Source: [Clostridium] scindens (GTDB lineage Bacteria; Bacillota; Clostridia; Lachnospirales; Lachnospiraceae). Taken from it: DNA of 64,000 bases. The notes under the pieces were generated by a model. That model did not search any database and was not told the DNA's origin. It saw only the letters and a list, made by a program, of their open reading frames with translations. Of this stretch, positions 52,886 through 60,907 are shown one piece after another. The number at the start of each line of letters is the position of its first letter. The first letter of the stretch is position 1. A program made the translations under genes and the position numbers. The stretch spans positions 661,001 through 725,000 of the forward strand of contig NZ_CP080442.1 in NCBI RefSeq assembly GCF_019597925.1, given 5' to 3'.

Positions 52886-52909
52886 AAATATTAATTTTTG
52901 TTAATATTT
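52886..52909. promoter_or_regulatory. Inverted-repeat operator shared with the sao promoter region
   Basis: AAATATTAA-TTTTTG-TTAATATTT. Its 22-bp core differs at one base from the repeat at 56300-56321. It sits about 20 nt upstream of the substrate-binding lipoprotein start on the minus strand. Confidence 0.75.
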
Positions 52910-53011
52910 GGTAATATGATAATACCAGAAGGCACGCCGAATATAAAGTTGACAGTCTCAATATCGCAATTTCAAATAAATAAGCAGATAAATATAGGAA
53001 ATGCAAATAAA

Positions 53012-53037
53012 AGAAGACAGTCCGCAAACCGTCTTCT
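53012..53037 (-). terminator. Terminator of the double-cubane protein gene
   Basis: AGAAGACGGT / ACTGTCTTCT (minus strand) with a TTGCGG loop and TTTATTT tail, just after the stop codon. Confidence 0.75.
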
Positions 53038-53044
53038 ATAAATG

Positions 53045-54199
53045 CTACTGTAATAATTCAATAAAGGCACCCAGACGGGTATTGATCTGTGCCTGGTCGG
53101 ATGGAGAATAGTCGGTATTGATGGCAATATAAGGAATGTGTTTTTCCTTTGTGACGAAGGTCTTGACCGCATCAGACTCTATGGCAAATGTATGGCAGGC
53201 CTGCAGAAGCACCTCCACGACTCCATCCACCTGATATTCATCGATCTGAACATCAAGCGCTTCCAGCCTTCCGGGATTCGGACTCATGACAGAGCAGTTT
53301 ACCCGGAGATATTTTTCGGCAATCGCAGTGATCGGATCTTTCGTTTCGTCGATGGGATCCTTTTTCTCGCGGGGACCGCAGCAGTTCTCGAATCCCACAA
53401 CGTCCGCCCCCAGTTCCTCGATACGCCGTATGATTTTGTCCATTACGCCGGTAGTCGGGCATCCGGTAATCAGAATCCTGGGCCTGGATGGCTTGCCTTT
53501 ATATTCGCGTTCGTACAGGTCCTTTAATTCAGCGGTACGCTTTTCAAGGAAAGCGATCTTTTCTTCCAGGTCAGGGGAAAACTCATTGGAGGAGATAACG
53601 GTACTGATTTCGTAGCCGGTGATTGGGGAAGGCTTGAGCCTTGCAACCTCGAAAAAGTCAAGGACGGCCTTGCGTTCCCTGTTTCTTAAGCGAATGGCGC
53701 TTCGAAGCTTGTCATCCGTTATCTCTATGCCATAGAACTGTTCCAGATCTTCCTTCACGCTGATGACTTCCTGCTTCCAGAATTCCAAGGCTCCGCTGCC
53801 GGTCTTTCCAGGCGGAAGCTGCATGATATGGCAATGCTTTAACTCCCTCATCAATTCATACATTTTCTTCTTTCCGTCACAGGTCGTCTCCGCAAGGACC
53901 ATATCGGAAAAATAGAAGAATGGACAGCGATCCGTAACGGCCGCGCCATAACTTGCCTTGATCAGCGGACATAGGTTTTTGGGAAGCCTGATCTCGGCAG
54001 CCGGAATATTGTCATCTCCGATGCCGCATAGCACCACGGCTACCGCATCGGCCGCGTTGATCAGTTCCCAGGGAGTATAAGTACAGAAGACCCCCACGAT
54101 GCGCCGGCCTTGCTCTTTTAGTTCTTTCATGGTAAGAAATGCTTTTTTCCTGGCCTCAGGGTAGGTCTCGAAATTATCCGGCAGAACGAATTCAGGCAT
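53045..54199 (-). CDS. Double-cubane-cluster protein (2-hydroxyacyl-CoA dehydratase family, YjiM-like)
   Basis: 384 residues. Motifs fit the double-cubane-cluster protein (DCCP) branch of the HgdB superfamily: 'RIVGVFCTYTPWELINAADAVAV', 'PLIKASYGAAVTDRCPFFYFSD', 'AETTCDGKKKMYELM', 'GFENCCGPREKK' and 'LLQACHTFAIES'. In characterised DCCPs an [8Fe-9S] double cubane reduces small molecules with ATP-driven electrons from an HgdC-like activator. The activator is not adjacent; the HgdC-like protein at 29.8 kb is one candidate. Transcribed divergently from the LysR gene, which may regulate it. Confidence 0.82.
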   Translation of the reverse strand: MPEFVLPDNFETYPEARKKAFLTMKELKEQGRRIVGVFCTYTPWELINAADAVAVVLCGIGDDNIPAAEIRLPKNLCPLIKASYGAAVTDRCPFFYFSDMVLAETTCDGKKKMYELMRELKHCHIMQLPPGKTGSGALEFWKQEVISVKEDLEQFYGIEITDDKLRSAIRLRNRERKAVLDFFEVARLKPSPITGYEISTVISSNEFSPDLEEKIAFLEKRTAELKDLYEREYKGKPSRPRILITGCPTTGVMDKIIRRIEELGADVVGFENCCGPREKKDPIDETKDPITAIAEKYLRVNCSVMSPNPGRLEALDVQIDEYQVDGVVEVLLQACHTFAIESDAVKTFVTKEKHIPYIAINTDYSPSDQAQINTRLGAFIELLQ

Positions 54200-54375
54200 A
54201 TAAAATACCTCCTTTGTATTTAGTAAGATTCATTACTAGATATTATAGAGGAGATTGTCATGAATTTGAAATCGAAATAGTCAATAACTATATAAATACA
54301 ATCTATTAGACATAACTTAAAAGGACTTTTAAAATAAAGGAAAGGACTTACATTTTTGGAGAAAAGAGGAAGCAT

Positions 54376-55278
54376 ATGCGCCTGGAGTACATAAGAAGTT
54401 TTATCAGTGTCGTGAATTGCAAGAGTTTTTCTGTGGCTGCAAAACAGATTTTCTTATCGCAGCCTACGATCAGCACGCATATCAAGCAGCTGGAATCGGA
54501 ACTGGGAGTCCAGCTGCTGGTGCGTTCAACCAAGGATGTGATTCTGTCCGATGCAGGCGTTATCTTCTATCCCTTCGCAATGCGGCTTCTTGAAACGGAG
54601 AGCGAGGCGCTTGCACAGATACACAAGAATGAAATGGAAATAAAAGGAACCGTGTCAATCGCTACGTCTTCGGTTCCCGGCAATTATATCCTTCCGCAGT
54701 TTTTTGCGTATTCAAGGAAGGCATACCCGGATATCAATTACAGGATATCCGAAGGGGACAGCGCCGAGGTACTGCAGTCAATCTTGCATTTTGAGACAGA
54801 TATAGGAATTGGGAGCATCAGAAGCAATAATGACAAATGCATGTGCCAGCCATTGGCAAAAGACAGGATTGTACTTGCGACGCCAAATACGGAGGAATAC
54901 CAGAATATGAAGGGGAAGTTTCCTATCGACAGGCTGAGGCAGGAGACGTATGTGCTGAGGGAGTCAGGAAGCGGAACCAGGCTTGCCTCAGAGAGTATCG
55001 AGCGGGCGCTGAATCTGGATACCAGGCCTTTAAAAGTGGCGTTGCAGGCTGAAACCAGCGAGATGGTAAAAAGAGGAGTGGAGCAGGGAATTGGAGTTGC
55101 ATTCATCAGCAGCCTTGCAGTTAAAGATTCGGTCGCTCAAGGGAAGATATTGAAATTCGAGTTTCCGGAGATAGATACAAACAGGCAGTTATATCTGCTG
55201 TACCACAAGGATAGGATGATGACGCTTCCAGTGACGAGCGTTATCAAGATCTTGAGACAGTTCTGCCAGAATATATAG
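54376..55278 (+). CDS. LysR family regulator
   Basis: 300 residues. N-terminal HTH 'MRLEYIRSFISVVNCKSFSVAAKQIFLSQPTISTHIKQLESELGVQLLVRSTKDVILSDAG', then the periplasmic-binding-like effector domain ('GTVSIATSSVPGNYILPQFFA... FETDIGIGS'). It is divergent from the double-cubane gene (177-nt gap) and lies 110 nt from the end of saoP. LysR proteins usually regulate the divergent gene. Its ligand is unknown. Confidence 0.9.
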   Translation: MRLEYIRSFISVVNCKSFSVAAKQIFLSQPTISTHIKQLESELGVQLLVRSTKDVILSDAGVIFYPFAMRLLETESEALAQIHKNEMEIKGTVSIATSSVPGNYILPQFFAYSRKAYPDINYRISEGDSAEVLQSILHFETDIGIGSIRSNNDKCMCQPLAKDRIVLATPNTEEYQNMKGKFPIDRLRQETYVLRESGSGTRLASESIERALNLDTRPLKVALQAETSEMVKRGVEQGIGVAFISSLAVKDSVAQGKILKFEFPEIDTNRQLYLLYHKDRMMTLPVTSVIKILRQFCQNI

Positions 55279-55291
55279 ATTGTTTGGACGT

Positions 55292-55331
55292 AAAAAGACA
55301 GATCTCTTAGAGTGCAGATCTGTCTTTTTTG
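55292..55331. terminator. Terminator between LysR and saoP
   Basis: AAAAAGACAGATCT / AGATCTGTCTTTTT, 14-bp stem, followed by T on the plus strand; A-rich on the other side so it can work for the convergent saoP too. Confidence 0.85.
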
Positions 55332-55387
55332 TTTCCTGTATTTTCTGCGATAGCAGGCAATCTGGTGGCCATGCCTCTTTATGCTAT

Positions 55388-56218
55388 CTATTGAGCCCTC
55401 CATTTCAGCAGGACCTTTTCTGCCAGGACCATCAATGTGTCAATTAAGAAGCCGATCAGTCCGGCAATTACCATATAGGCAATTACTTTTTCTGTCTGCA
55501 TCTTTGCCTGGGCTTCCACCATGCAGTAGCCGAATCCGGCACTGGTCGCGATGAACTCCGCTCATATGACGGACATCCAGCCCAGTCCTACGGCAAGCCT
55601 GAGTCCGGTCAGTACTCCGGGAAGGGAGCCGGGAAGGACGACATCTTTGATGACGCCGAAAGTATTCGCTCCCATGGACCTTGCAGCATGATAATAATCT
55701 TTGCTGATGTCCTGCACTCCGGATATGGTGTTCAGAATGATAGTGAAGATGCCGCTGAATGCAATCAGGAAAATGGTTGGTCCATCTCCGATGCCGAACC
55801 ATACGATTGCAAGAGGAACCCATGCCATAATCGGAACCTGCCTTAACGAATTCATAAAAGGAGACAAGGCCTTTAGAATCTGGGGGGAGTATCCCATCAG
55901 CATCCCCAGAGGGAATCCAATGATGAACGCATAGAGCGATCCCGTTAGTACTCTTCTCATGGTTATTCCAAGATTGCGTAGCACGTACAGATCCGTAAGA
56001 GAGAATCCCACCTCCTTGAACACATCTTCCAGATACGGAAACAAGAAAGGCTTATCTACAATGTGTGCAGCGGCAAACCAGATGATACAGATGACTGCCA
56101 GACCGATAAGCGCCGCGACATTTCGGTTCTTGCCCCCGAATTTGCGCCATCTGCCCCGGTCGCCGGCATTCGTGGCGGCTCGCATCCGATCTACCTGCTG
56201 GTCATGATTTTCTTCCAA
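55388..56218 (-). CDS. saoP: ABC transporter permease SaoP with in-frame UGA (selenocysteine) at codon 219
   Basis: 276 residues if UGA at 55564-55562 is decoded as Sec; the frame continues uninterrupted to TAG at 55390-55388. It is an SsuC/TauC-type permease with about six membrane helices and the EAA loop 'YYHAARSMGANTFGVIKDVVLPGSLPGVLTGLRLAVGLGWMSVI-U-AEFIATSAGFGYCMVEA'. Homologues have Ala, Ser or Cys in the U position as I recall the family. A bulged 8-bp hairpin lies 25 nt after the UGA. Start is TTG at 56218 with AGGAGG 7 nt upstream. Likely the membrane subunit for SaoA and SaoB. A nonsense mutation is the alternative. Confidence 0.75.
55524..55544 (-). promoter_or_regulatory. SECIS-like hairpin in saoP
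   Basis: CAGTGCCG-GATT-CGGC-T-ACTG: 8 bp with one bulged U on the 3' arm and a 4-nt loop starting with G. The loop begins 26 nt after the UGA. Spacing and shape fit bacterial SelB-binding elements. Confidence 0.65.
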
Positions 56219-56299
56219 TATATTTCCTCCTTTCTTCCAAAATCAGTAAGAAAATCATAACAAAATCAATAAGCGGAAAGTAGGATTATTAAGGAATAA

Positions 56300-56321
56300 A
56301 ATATTAATATTTGTTAATATT
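56300..56321. promoter_or_regulatory. Operator between divergent saoP and saoT-operon promoters
   Basis: AATATTAA-TATTTG-TTAATATT, perfect 8-bp arms. Placed to control both saoP (-) and the saoTEBALD operon (+). The same site with one mismatch precedes the lipoprotein gene at 52.9 kb. TATAAT at 56362-56367 may be the -10 of the plus-strand operon; no good -35 is seen, consistent with activator control. Confidence 0.75.
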
Positions 56322-56410
56322 AGGATTTTTAATAAAGAAACAAAAAAAGCAGATCAACAGATATAATGAGGTTGCTTGTACAAATATTTAATTTAGAAAA
56401 GGGTGGGAAA

Positions 56411-56668
56411 ATGGAGAAACCATGTATTGAATATATCAGCGCATGTGCATGATGCGAGGTGTTTGGGGACTTGGTTCAAGTTCTGGAGAAGGAATATGAA
56501 GGCAAGGTGCATGTAAAGATATACCGTGCAGGAAAAGACTTTGACTATATTCCAAAATATGGGGCGGTTACGAAGAGCATGCTGGTGATCAATGAAAAGA
56601 AAGCCGTCACGAAACTTACAAAGCCGGCAGTGCGCGAAGCTTTTAAGGAGGCGCTGAAGTCATGCTAG
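56411..56668 (+). CDS. saoT: Thioredoxin-like selenoprotein SaoT
   Basis: 85 residues with Sec at position 14. The ATG at 56411 follows GGGTGGG; UGA at 56450-56452 lies in 'YISACA-U-CEVFGDLVQ', so the redox motif is C12-A-U14-C15, a CxxC with Sec inside. The rest, 'VKIYRAGKDFDYIPKYGAVTKSMLVINEKKAVTKLTKPAVREAFKEALKSC', is a compact thioredoxin fold that ends in Cys. A conventional gene caller would start after the UGA and miss the active site. The end overlaps saoE by 7 nt. Role: probably thiol/selenol transfer to the metal substrate or lyase (inference). Confidence 0.87.
56467..56483 (+). promoter_or_regulatory. SECIS-like hairpin in saoT
   Basis: GGACTTG-GTT-CAAGTTC: 7-bp stem (one G-U) whose loop starts with GU, 21 nt after the UGA. 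Fits the usual 16-37 nt placement of bacterial SECIS loops. Confidence 0.7.
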
Positions 56669-57804
56669 TGGATTTTGGAAATTTTATACTCAGGATTCTG
56701 AATTCTTCATGGAATATGCTGAATAGTTCATCGGGGTGGATGATATTTAGTTTTATCGTTGCAGGAGTGCTGCATGAATTTTTGAAGCCTGAGAAGGTAC
56801 AGAAAACGGCAATTGGATCATCGAGGGTGAGCGGCGTCTTTTGGACCACGATATCAGGAATGTTTATACCGATCTGCAGCTGTGGTACGATTCCGCTTGG
56901 AATCAGCATGTATTATAGCGGCGCGTATCTGGGACCTACGCTTGCATTTATGACGAGCACGCCGATGATCAATCCGATTGCCCTTCTGCTTGCGTTTGGC
57001 CTTTTGGGCAAGGAAGTGGCTATCATATATCTGATTACCGGATTTGTAGCGCCGATGATTATCGGAATTGTAGCAAATAGATTTGCCAAAGATGAACTAC
57101 ATATAGGAATGAAAAGGCAGAAAGATGAGGCGGCGATTCAGATCGATACCGATGAGGAGGATGGAGGCGAGCCCATGATACAGCTGGAATTCGAGGAGCC
57201 GGGGTTCTGGGAGAAGATAAAATCAGGGCTTCGCTGGTCTTTGACGGAACTCAGCGTGACGATCAGCAAGTATACCGTAACGGGTATGCTGATCGCAGGC
57301 GTGCTGTTTAATATCGTGCCGCAGTCTTTTATTCAAGATTATCTGGGGAATCCAGGGTTCGTATCTTTATTTGGGATTACGGTGGTCGCGGCGCTGATGT
57401 ATGTGTGCGCGGTCGGGCATATTCCGTTTATTGCCGCATTGGTGGCAAGCGGCGCGGCGCCAGGAGTGGCCATCACATTTCTGATGGCTGGAGCCGGGAC
57501 GAACATTCCGGAACTTCTTACCATAAGCAAGACGATCGGGAAGAGAGCTATGTTTATGTATTTTGGAATGGTGGTGGTTATTTCTAACATTGTCGGCTAT
57601 ATTACAAACAGGCTTCTGATGCCAGGATTTACGCCGGTGCTGAATTATGATCAGACACAGCATACTATATCCTATGCGAATAAAATGATCGTAGTCATGC
57701 CAGGCTGGATACAGAATTTATGCAGCGGAATACTTGTATGCTATGCGCTGTATTCTCTTTTCAAAATTATCAAAGGCAAGGCCGGAAAGCAGTGTGTGGC
57801 ATAA
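56662..57804 (+). CDS. saoE: Efflux permease SaoE (ArsP/DUF318-type)
   Basis: 380 residues, about ten membrane helices in two inverted halves. The motif 'MFIPICSCGTIPLGISMYYSGAYLGPTLAFMTSTPMINPIALLLAF' is the permease (ArsP/DUF318) signature with its Cys-Ser-Cys pair, and the second half has 'CAVGHIPFIAALVASGAAPGVAITFLMAGAGTNIPELL'. ArsP members export trivalent organoarsenicals, so an organometal or metalloid efflux role fits. A long charged cytoplasmic loop (~150-185) separates the halves. Overlaps saoT by 7 nt. Confidence 0.85.
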   Translation: MLVDFGNFILRILNSSWNMLNSSSGWMIFSFIVAGVLHEFLKPEKVQKTAIGSSRVSGVFWTTISGMFIPICSCGTIPLGISMYYSGAYLGPTLAFMTSTPMINPIALLLAFGLLGKEVAIIYLITGFVAPMIIGIVANRFAKDELHIGMKRQKDEAAIQIDTDEEDGGEPMIQLEFEEPGFWEKIKSGLRWSLTELSVTISKYTVTGMLIAGVLFNIVPQSFIQDYLGNPGFVSLFGITVVAALMYVCAVGHIPFIAALVASGAAPGVAITFLMAGAGTNIPELLTISKTIGKRAMFMYFGMVVVISNIVGYITNRLLMPGFTPVLNYDQTQHTISYANKMIVVMPGWIQNLCSGILVCYALYSLFKIIKGKAGKQCVA

Positions 57805-57807
57805 GTC

Positions 57808-58599
57808 ATGAAGATTCAGAGAGCAATCGTTATAATGCTGATCGTCTTTTTGGCAGCCGGGCTTGGAGCAGTATTGTTCCTTCCAAAAGAAAAGCGGTGG
57901 AACAAGGAGGCTGAGATAAAGATAGGCGCCGGCGATGATATATCAGGAGTTTTAATGGATGAAACGGTTGAGGCATTAAAGGACTATAAAGTTTCCAGAA
58001 CGCTTCAGAGTTCTTCTTTTCAGGATTGCTGTAGCAATACGGCGCAGTGGGCAATGAATGCCAAGGAGATTAATGTGGGATTTTACTGTACCCATATTGC
58101 CAGGCATACGGTGATGCAGAATCAGGATGTAGAGATATATGGTCCAGTGATTATGAACGGCGAGACTATCGTATATAAGGAACACTGGGAGAATGTAGAG
58201 AACCTTGCGGTGACGCAGGGCAGAGAAAAATCCAAGGTGCTGGCTCAGGAAACGTATCCACAGATCCAGGGATTCAATGAGATTACCCAGAAAGGAATCC
58301 TGTACGCATTGGAGGATGAGCAGGTAGACGCAGCGATCCTGGACATTACGAAGGCGGCTAAAGTGACGGATTATCAGAATATGCCGCTGTCAGATACGGA
58401 TTATATATCCTATGTACTGGTGGTAGATAAGGAATTCGAAAAGACAGAGGCATTCCAGGATTTTATCCACAGTTATAACCGGGCGGTATCGCGTTTGAGC
58501 AATAGCGGCTATCTGGCCCGGGTGATGGGCGTAAAAGAAGAATGGCTGGAAAATAAGAATATAAAGTTTTTAACATTAGAAGAGACAGGAGTAGATTAG
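57808..58599 (+). CDS. saoB: ABC substrate-binding protein SaoB
   Basis: 263 residues. Single N-terminal membrane anchor (~7-27), then a small NMT1-like binding fold. The pair of cysteines in 'SSSFQDCCSNTAQWAMNAKEINVGFYCTHIARH' is the feature that, in homologues as I recall, can include Sec; here both are Cys (TGC TGT). 'LDITKAAKVTDY' and 'SNSGYLARVMGV' complete the domain. Four nucleotides after saoE and 1 nt before saoA. Confidence 0.78.
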   Translation: MKIQRAIVIMLIVFLAAGLGAVLFLPKEKRWNKEAEIKIGAGDDISGVLMDETVEALKDYKVSRTLQSSSFQDCCSNTAQWAMNAKEINVGFYCTHIARHTVMQNQDVEIYGPVIMNGETIVYKEHWENVENLAVTQGREKSKVLAQETYPQIQGFNEITQKGILYALEDEQVDAAILDITKAAKVTDYQNMPLSDTDYISYVLVVDKEFEKTEAFQDFIHSYNRAVSRLSNSGYLARVMGVKEEWLENKNIKFLTLEETGVD

Positions 58600-58600
58600 A

Positions 58601-59458
58601 ATGTCAATTTCAGTGCAGGGAATTTCAAAAAGTTTTAAAGGAAGAAGAAAAGGCGAGCCAGAAAATGAAGTATTAAAAGATGTGAACTTTGAAGTGGAAG
58701 AAGGGCAGTTCGTATCCTTGCTCGGACCTTCGGGATGCGGGAAGACGACTACGCTTACCATCATTGCGGGGTTCCAGAAGGCGACGGACGGAGTCATAAA
58801 GGTCAATGGCGCCAAAGTGGAAAAACCGGGGCCGGACAGGGCGTTTATGTTCCAGAATTATGCCTTGTTTCCATGGCTTAAGGTGGGAGAGAATATTGAA
58901 TATCCTATGCGGAAGATGAAGATAGCGAAGAGCCAGAGAAAAGAGCGGCTCAAAGAACTGCTGGAAATGGCGCAGCTGACGGAGTATGAGCATTATTATA
59001 TCCACGAGATATCAGGAGGCATGAAGCAAAGAGTGGCTCTGCTGCGGGCGCTGGCCTGCGACCCCAAGGTGCTTCTGATGGACGAGCCTTTAGGGGCTGT
59101 GGATTTCCAGATGCGCCAGCTTCTTCAGGTAGAGTTAGAAAACATCCTGGGACAAAAGAAGACGACATCTCTTATGGTTACCCATGATGTAGATGAATCC
59201 ATATATCTAAGCGACCGGGTGATCGTCATGTCCAGGAATCACGGAAAGATACTGGAAGACGTAAAGATTGACCTTCCAAGGCCAAGAGACCGCACGACGC
59301 CAGAATACCATGCATATGTAGACCATCTGACCGAGATACTGAAGTCTGCATTGGATGGAGGCGTATTTACCCAGGAGGACAAGGATATTATGGAATTTAT
59401 CCAAGGCGTGGAGAGTGGAAAGGAACCGCTTAGGGAGGCGATGGGCACATCCGCATAA
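58601..59458 (+). CDS. saoA: ABC transporter ATP-binding protein SaoA
   Basis: 285 residues. NitT/TauT-type ATPase: Walker A 'GPSGCGKTT', Q-loop 'FMFQNYALFPWLKVGENIEYPM', signature 'ISGGMKQRVALLR', Walker B 'VLLMDEPLGAVDFQMR', H-loop 'VTHDVDES'. The C-terminal ~40-residue extension is typical. It should power the SaoP permease encoded divergently 2.4 kb away. Confidence 0.88.
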   Translation: MSISVQGISKSFKGRRKGEPENEVLKDVNFEVEEGQFVSLLGPSGCGKTTTLTIIAGFQKATDGVIKVNGAKVEKPGPDRAFMFQNYALFPWLKVGENIEYPMRKMKIAKSQRKERLKELLEMAQLTEYEHYYIHEISGGMKQRVALLRALACDPKVLLMDEPLGAVDFQMRQLLQVELENILGQKKTTSLMVTHDVDESIYLSDRVIVMSRNHGKILEDVKIDLPRPRDRTTPEYHAYVDHLTEILKSALDGGVFTQEDKDIMEFIQGVESGKEPLREAMGTSA

Positions 59459-59489
59459 TTGAGAGAAAGGATAATGGAGACTTAGGAAA

Positions 59490-60110
59490 ATGGATCAGAA
59501 TATACATAAAAAATTTACCGAAAGGCAGAATGAACTGAGATTATATATCATTCAGTTTATTGTGGATCATCAAAGGCCATACCATCTGGATCAGGATATG
59601 ACGCAGACGTTAAAAGCGCTTGGGATGGATCAAAAAGAATATGAGGAGATTATAGAATGCCTGCTAAAAAAGGATGGAATGGTAATCGATGAAGAGAGGA
59701 ATGTAAACTTTATTTATCCGGTATCCGCACTGCAGACCAGCCACCATGTGACCCTTCAGGATGGAAGGGAGTTTACGGCTATGTGCGCGATAGATGCCAT
59801 AGGCGCTGCATTTACGTTCCATCAGGACACGGAGATACATTCTGCGTGCGCTTCCTGCAATGAGCCGGTACATATAAGGATCGTGGACGGAAAAGTCGCG
59901 GAGTATTCGCCAAAGAATCTGCATGCGTTGACGTTCCCGCTGGGGGAACTTTCCAACTGGGCAGGATCCTGCTGAAATGTCATGAATTTTTTCTGCAGCA
60001 GTGCAGAATTCGACCAATACGTTACGGATATGGAGCTGGATGCTGCTTCCGTGATTAAGGCAGACATGGATAGAGCAGTGGAAGAGGCGAAAGCGACATT
60101 TGAAGTATAA
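59490..60110 (+). CDS. saoL: MerB-like organometallic lyase SaoL, selenoprotein
   Basis: 206 residues with Sec at position 162 (UGA at 59973-59975). MerB alkylmercury lyase cleaves carbon-mercury bonds using Cys96, Asp99 and Cys159. Here 'AMCAIDAIGAAF' gives C99 and D102, 'HSACASCNEPVHI' matches the MerB mid-region, and 'SNWAGSC-U-NVMNFFCSS' aligns with MerB's 'SFCCHVHFFAS', so C161-U162 stand in for Cys159-Cys160. The N-terminal ~80 residues are winged-helix-like as in MerB. A conventional prediction ends at the UGA and loses the second half of the active site. A 7-bp hairpin follows 22 nt later. Confidence 0.88.
59991..60008 (+). promoter_or_regulatory. SECIS-like hairpin in saoL
   Basis: TTCTGCA-GCAG-TGCAGAA, a perfect 7-bp stem with a 4-nt loop starting with G, 22 nt after the UGA. 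Confidence 0.72.
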
Positions 60111-60137
60111 ATAGAAAAAACAGGAGGTACAAAAAGA

Positions 60138-60470
60138 ATGAAAGTAGCTTACTTATTGGAATCAGAACATGCAAGGGAAATTCTTGAAACGATGATTATC
60201 CCGCAGTTAGAGGAAGACCGCCATGGCGCAGAGGTGGCAGGCATGATGTTTTTCTTTGACAATGCCTATATGCTGGTAGAGGGCTGTGATATTGCCGCCA
60301 GGCTGCAGGCAATAAGCGAGAAGACAGGCATGCTGCTTATGGCCTGCGACCGCTGCTGCTATCAGAGGGATATTGCGGATAAGCTTGTCGCGCCGGCAGG
60401 AATCGGCTGTTTCCCTAATGTATACGCAGCGCTTGCGCCAGCCGGCGTTGATCAGGTGATCACATTATAA
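60138..60470 (+). CDS. saoD: DsrE-related protein SaoD
   Basis: 110 residues. DsrE-like small sulfur-relay fold: 'MKVAYLLESEHAREILETMIIPQLEE', 'VAGMMFFFDNAYMLVEGCDIAARLQAISEKTGMLLMACDRCCYQRDI', 'GIGCFPNVYAAL'. Cys clusters (ACDRCC, GIGC) suggest thiol or metal transfer. AGGAGG precedes the ATG. Last gene of the sao operon; its end overlaps a convergent DUF3343 gene by 11 nt. Confidence 0.8.
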   Translation: MKVAYLLESEHAREILETMIIPQLEEDRHGAEVAGMMFFFDNAYMLVEGCDIAARLQAISEKTGMLLMACDRCCYQRDIADKLVAPAGIGCFPNVYAALAPAGVDQVITL

Positions 60471-60729
60471 GGAAGACAGGGTGATGTCCATCTACCTTTT
60501 GGGTAAACAGTTTATATAGATGGCCATTGACGGGGGCATCCTTGCAGAAGGCAAGGATGCTTTCTTCATCTTCGTCCATAAATCTTAGCGCCAGCCCGCA
60601 GCCGCTGCTGATGGCGCCCGGAATAGGCATGATGGCCGCTTTTATCCGTTCCTTTGCATGCTTTTCCGCCTGTATGGCATCGGTCGTGGTATCGAATGCC
60701 ATGATATAATAATAATCTGGTCTTTCCAT
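60460..60729 (-). CDS. DUF3343 protein (putative Se/S carrier-like)
   Basis: 89 residues. 'DYYYIMAFDTTTDAIQAEKHAKERIKAAIMPIPGAISSGCGLALRF' is the DUF3343 pattern: GAISSGCGLALR with one conserved Cys near residue 44. The Pfam family is named Se/S carrier-like, and members are often near selenium genes such as yedE/yedF. Its place beside three predicted selenoproteins fits that. Convergent overlap with saoD by 11 nt, so no terminator lies between them. Confidence 0.8.
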   Translation of the reverse strand: MERPDYYYIMAFDTTTDAIQAEKHAKERIKAAIMPIPGAISSGCGLALRFMDEDEESILAFCKDAPVNGHLYKLFTQKVDGHHPVFLIM

Positions 60730-60907
60730 ATCATAAATCTCTCTTTCTGCTATGCTTGAACTTAAGATTTATTATATCATAATTGCCAGGGAAGCGTAAT
60801 AGCAGAAGCAGATGGAAGGCTATGTCTGGACAAGGCGGATCAGGCATGCTATTATCGAAAAAGACGGTGTTATGATTCATATTTACCAGAAAGATAAGGA
60901 GTAAGGT

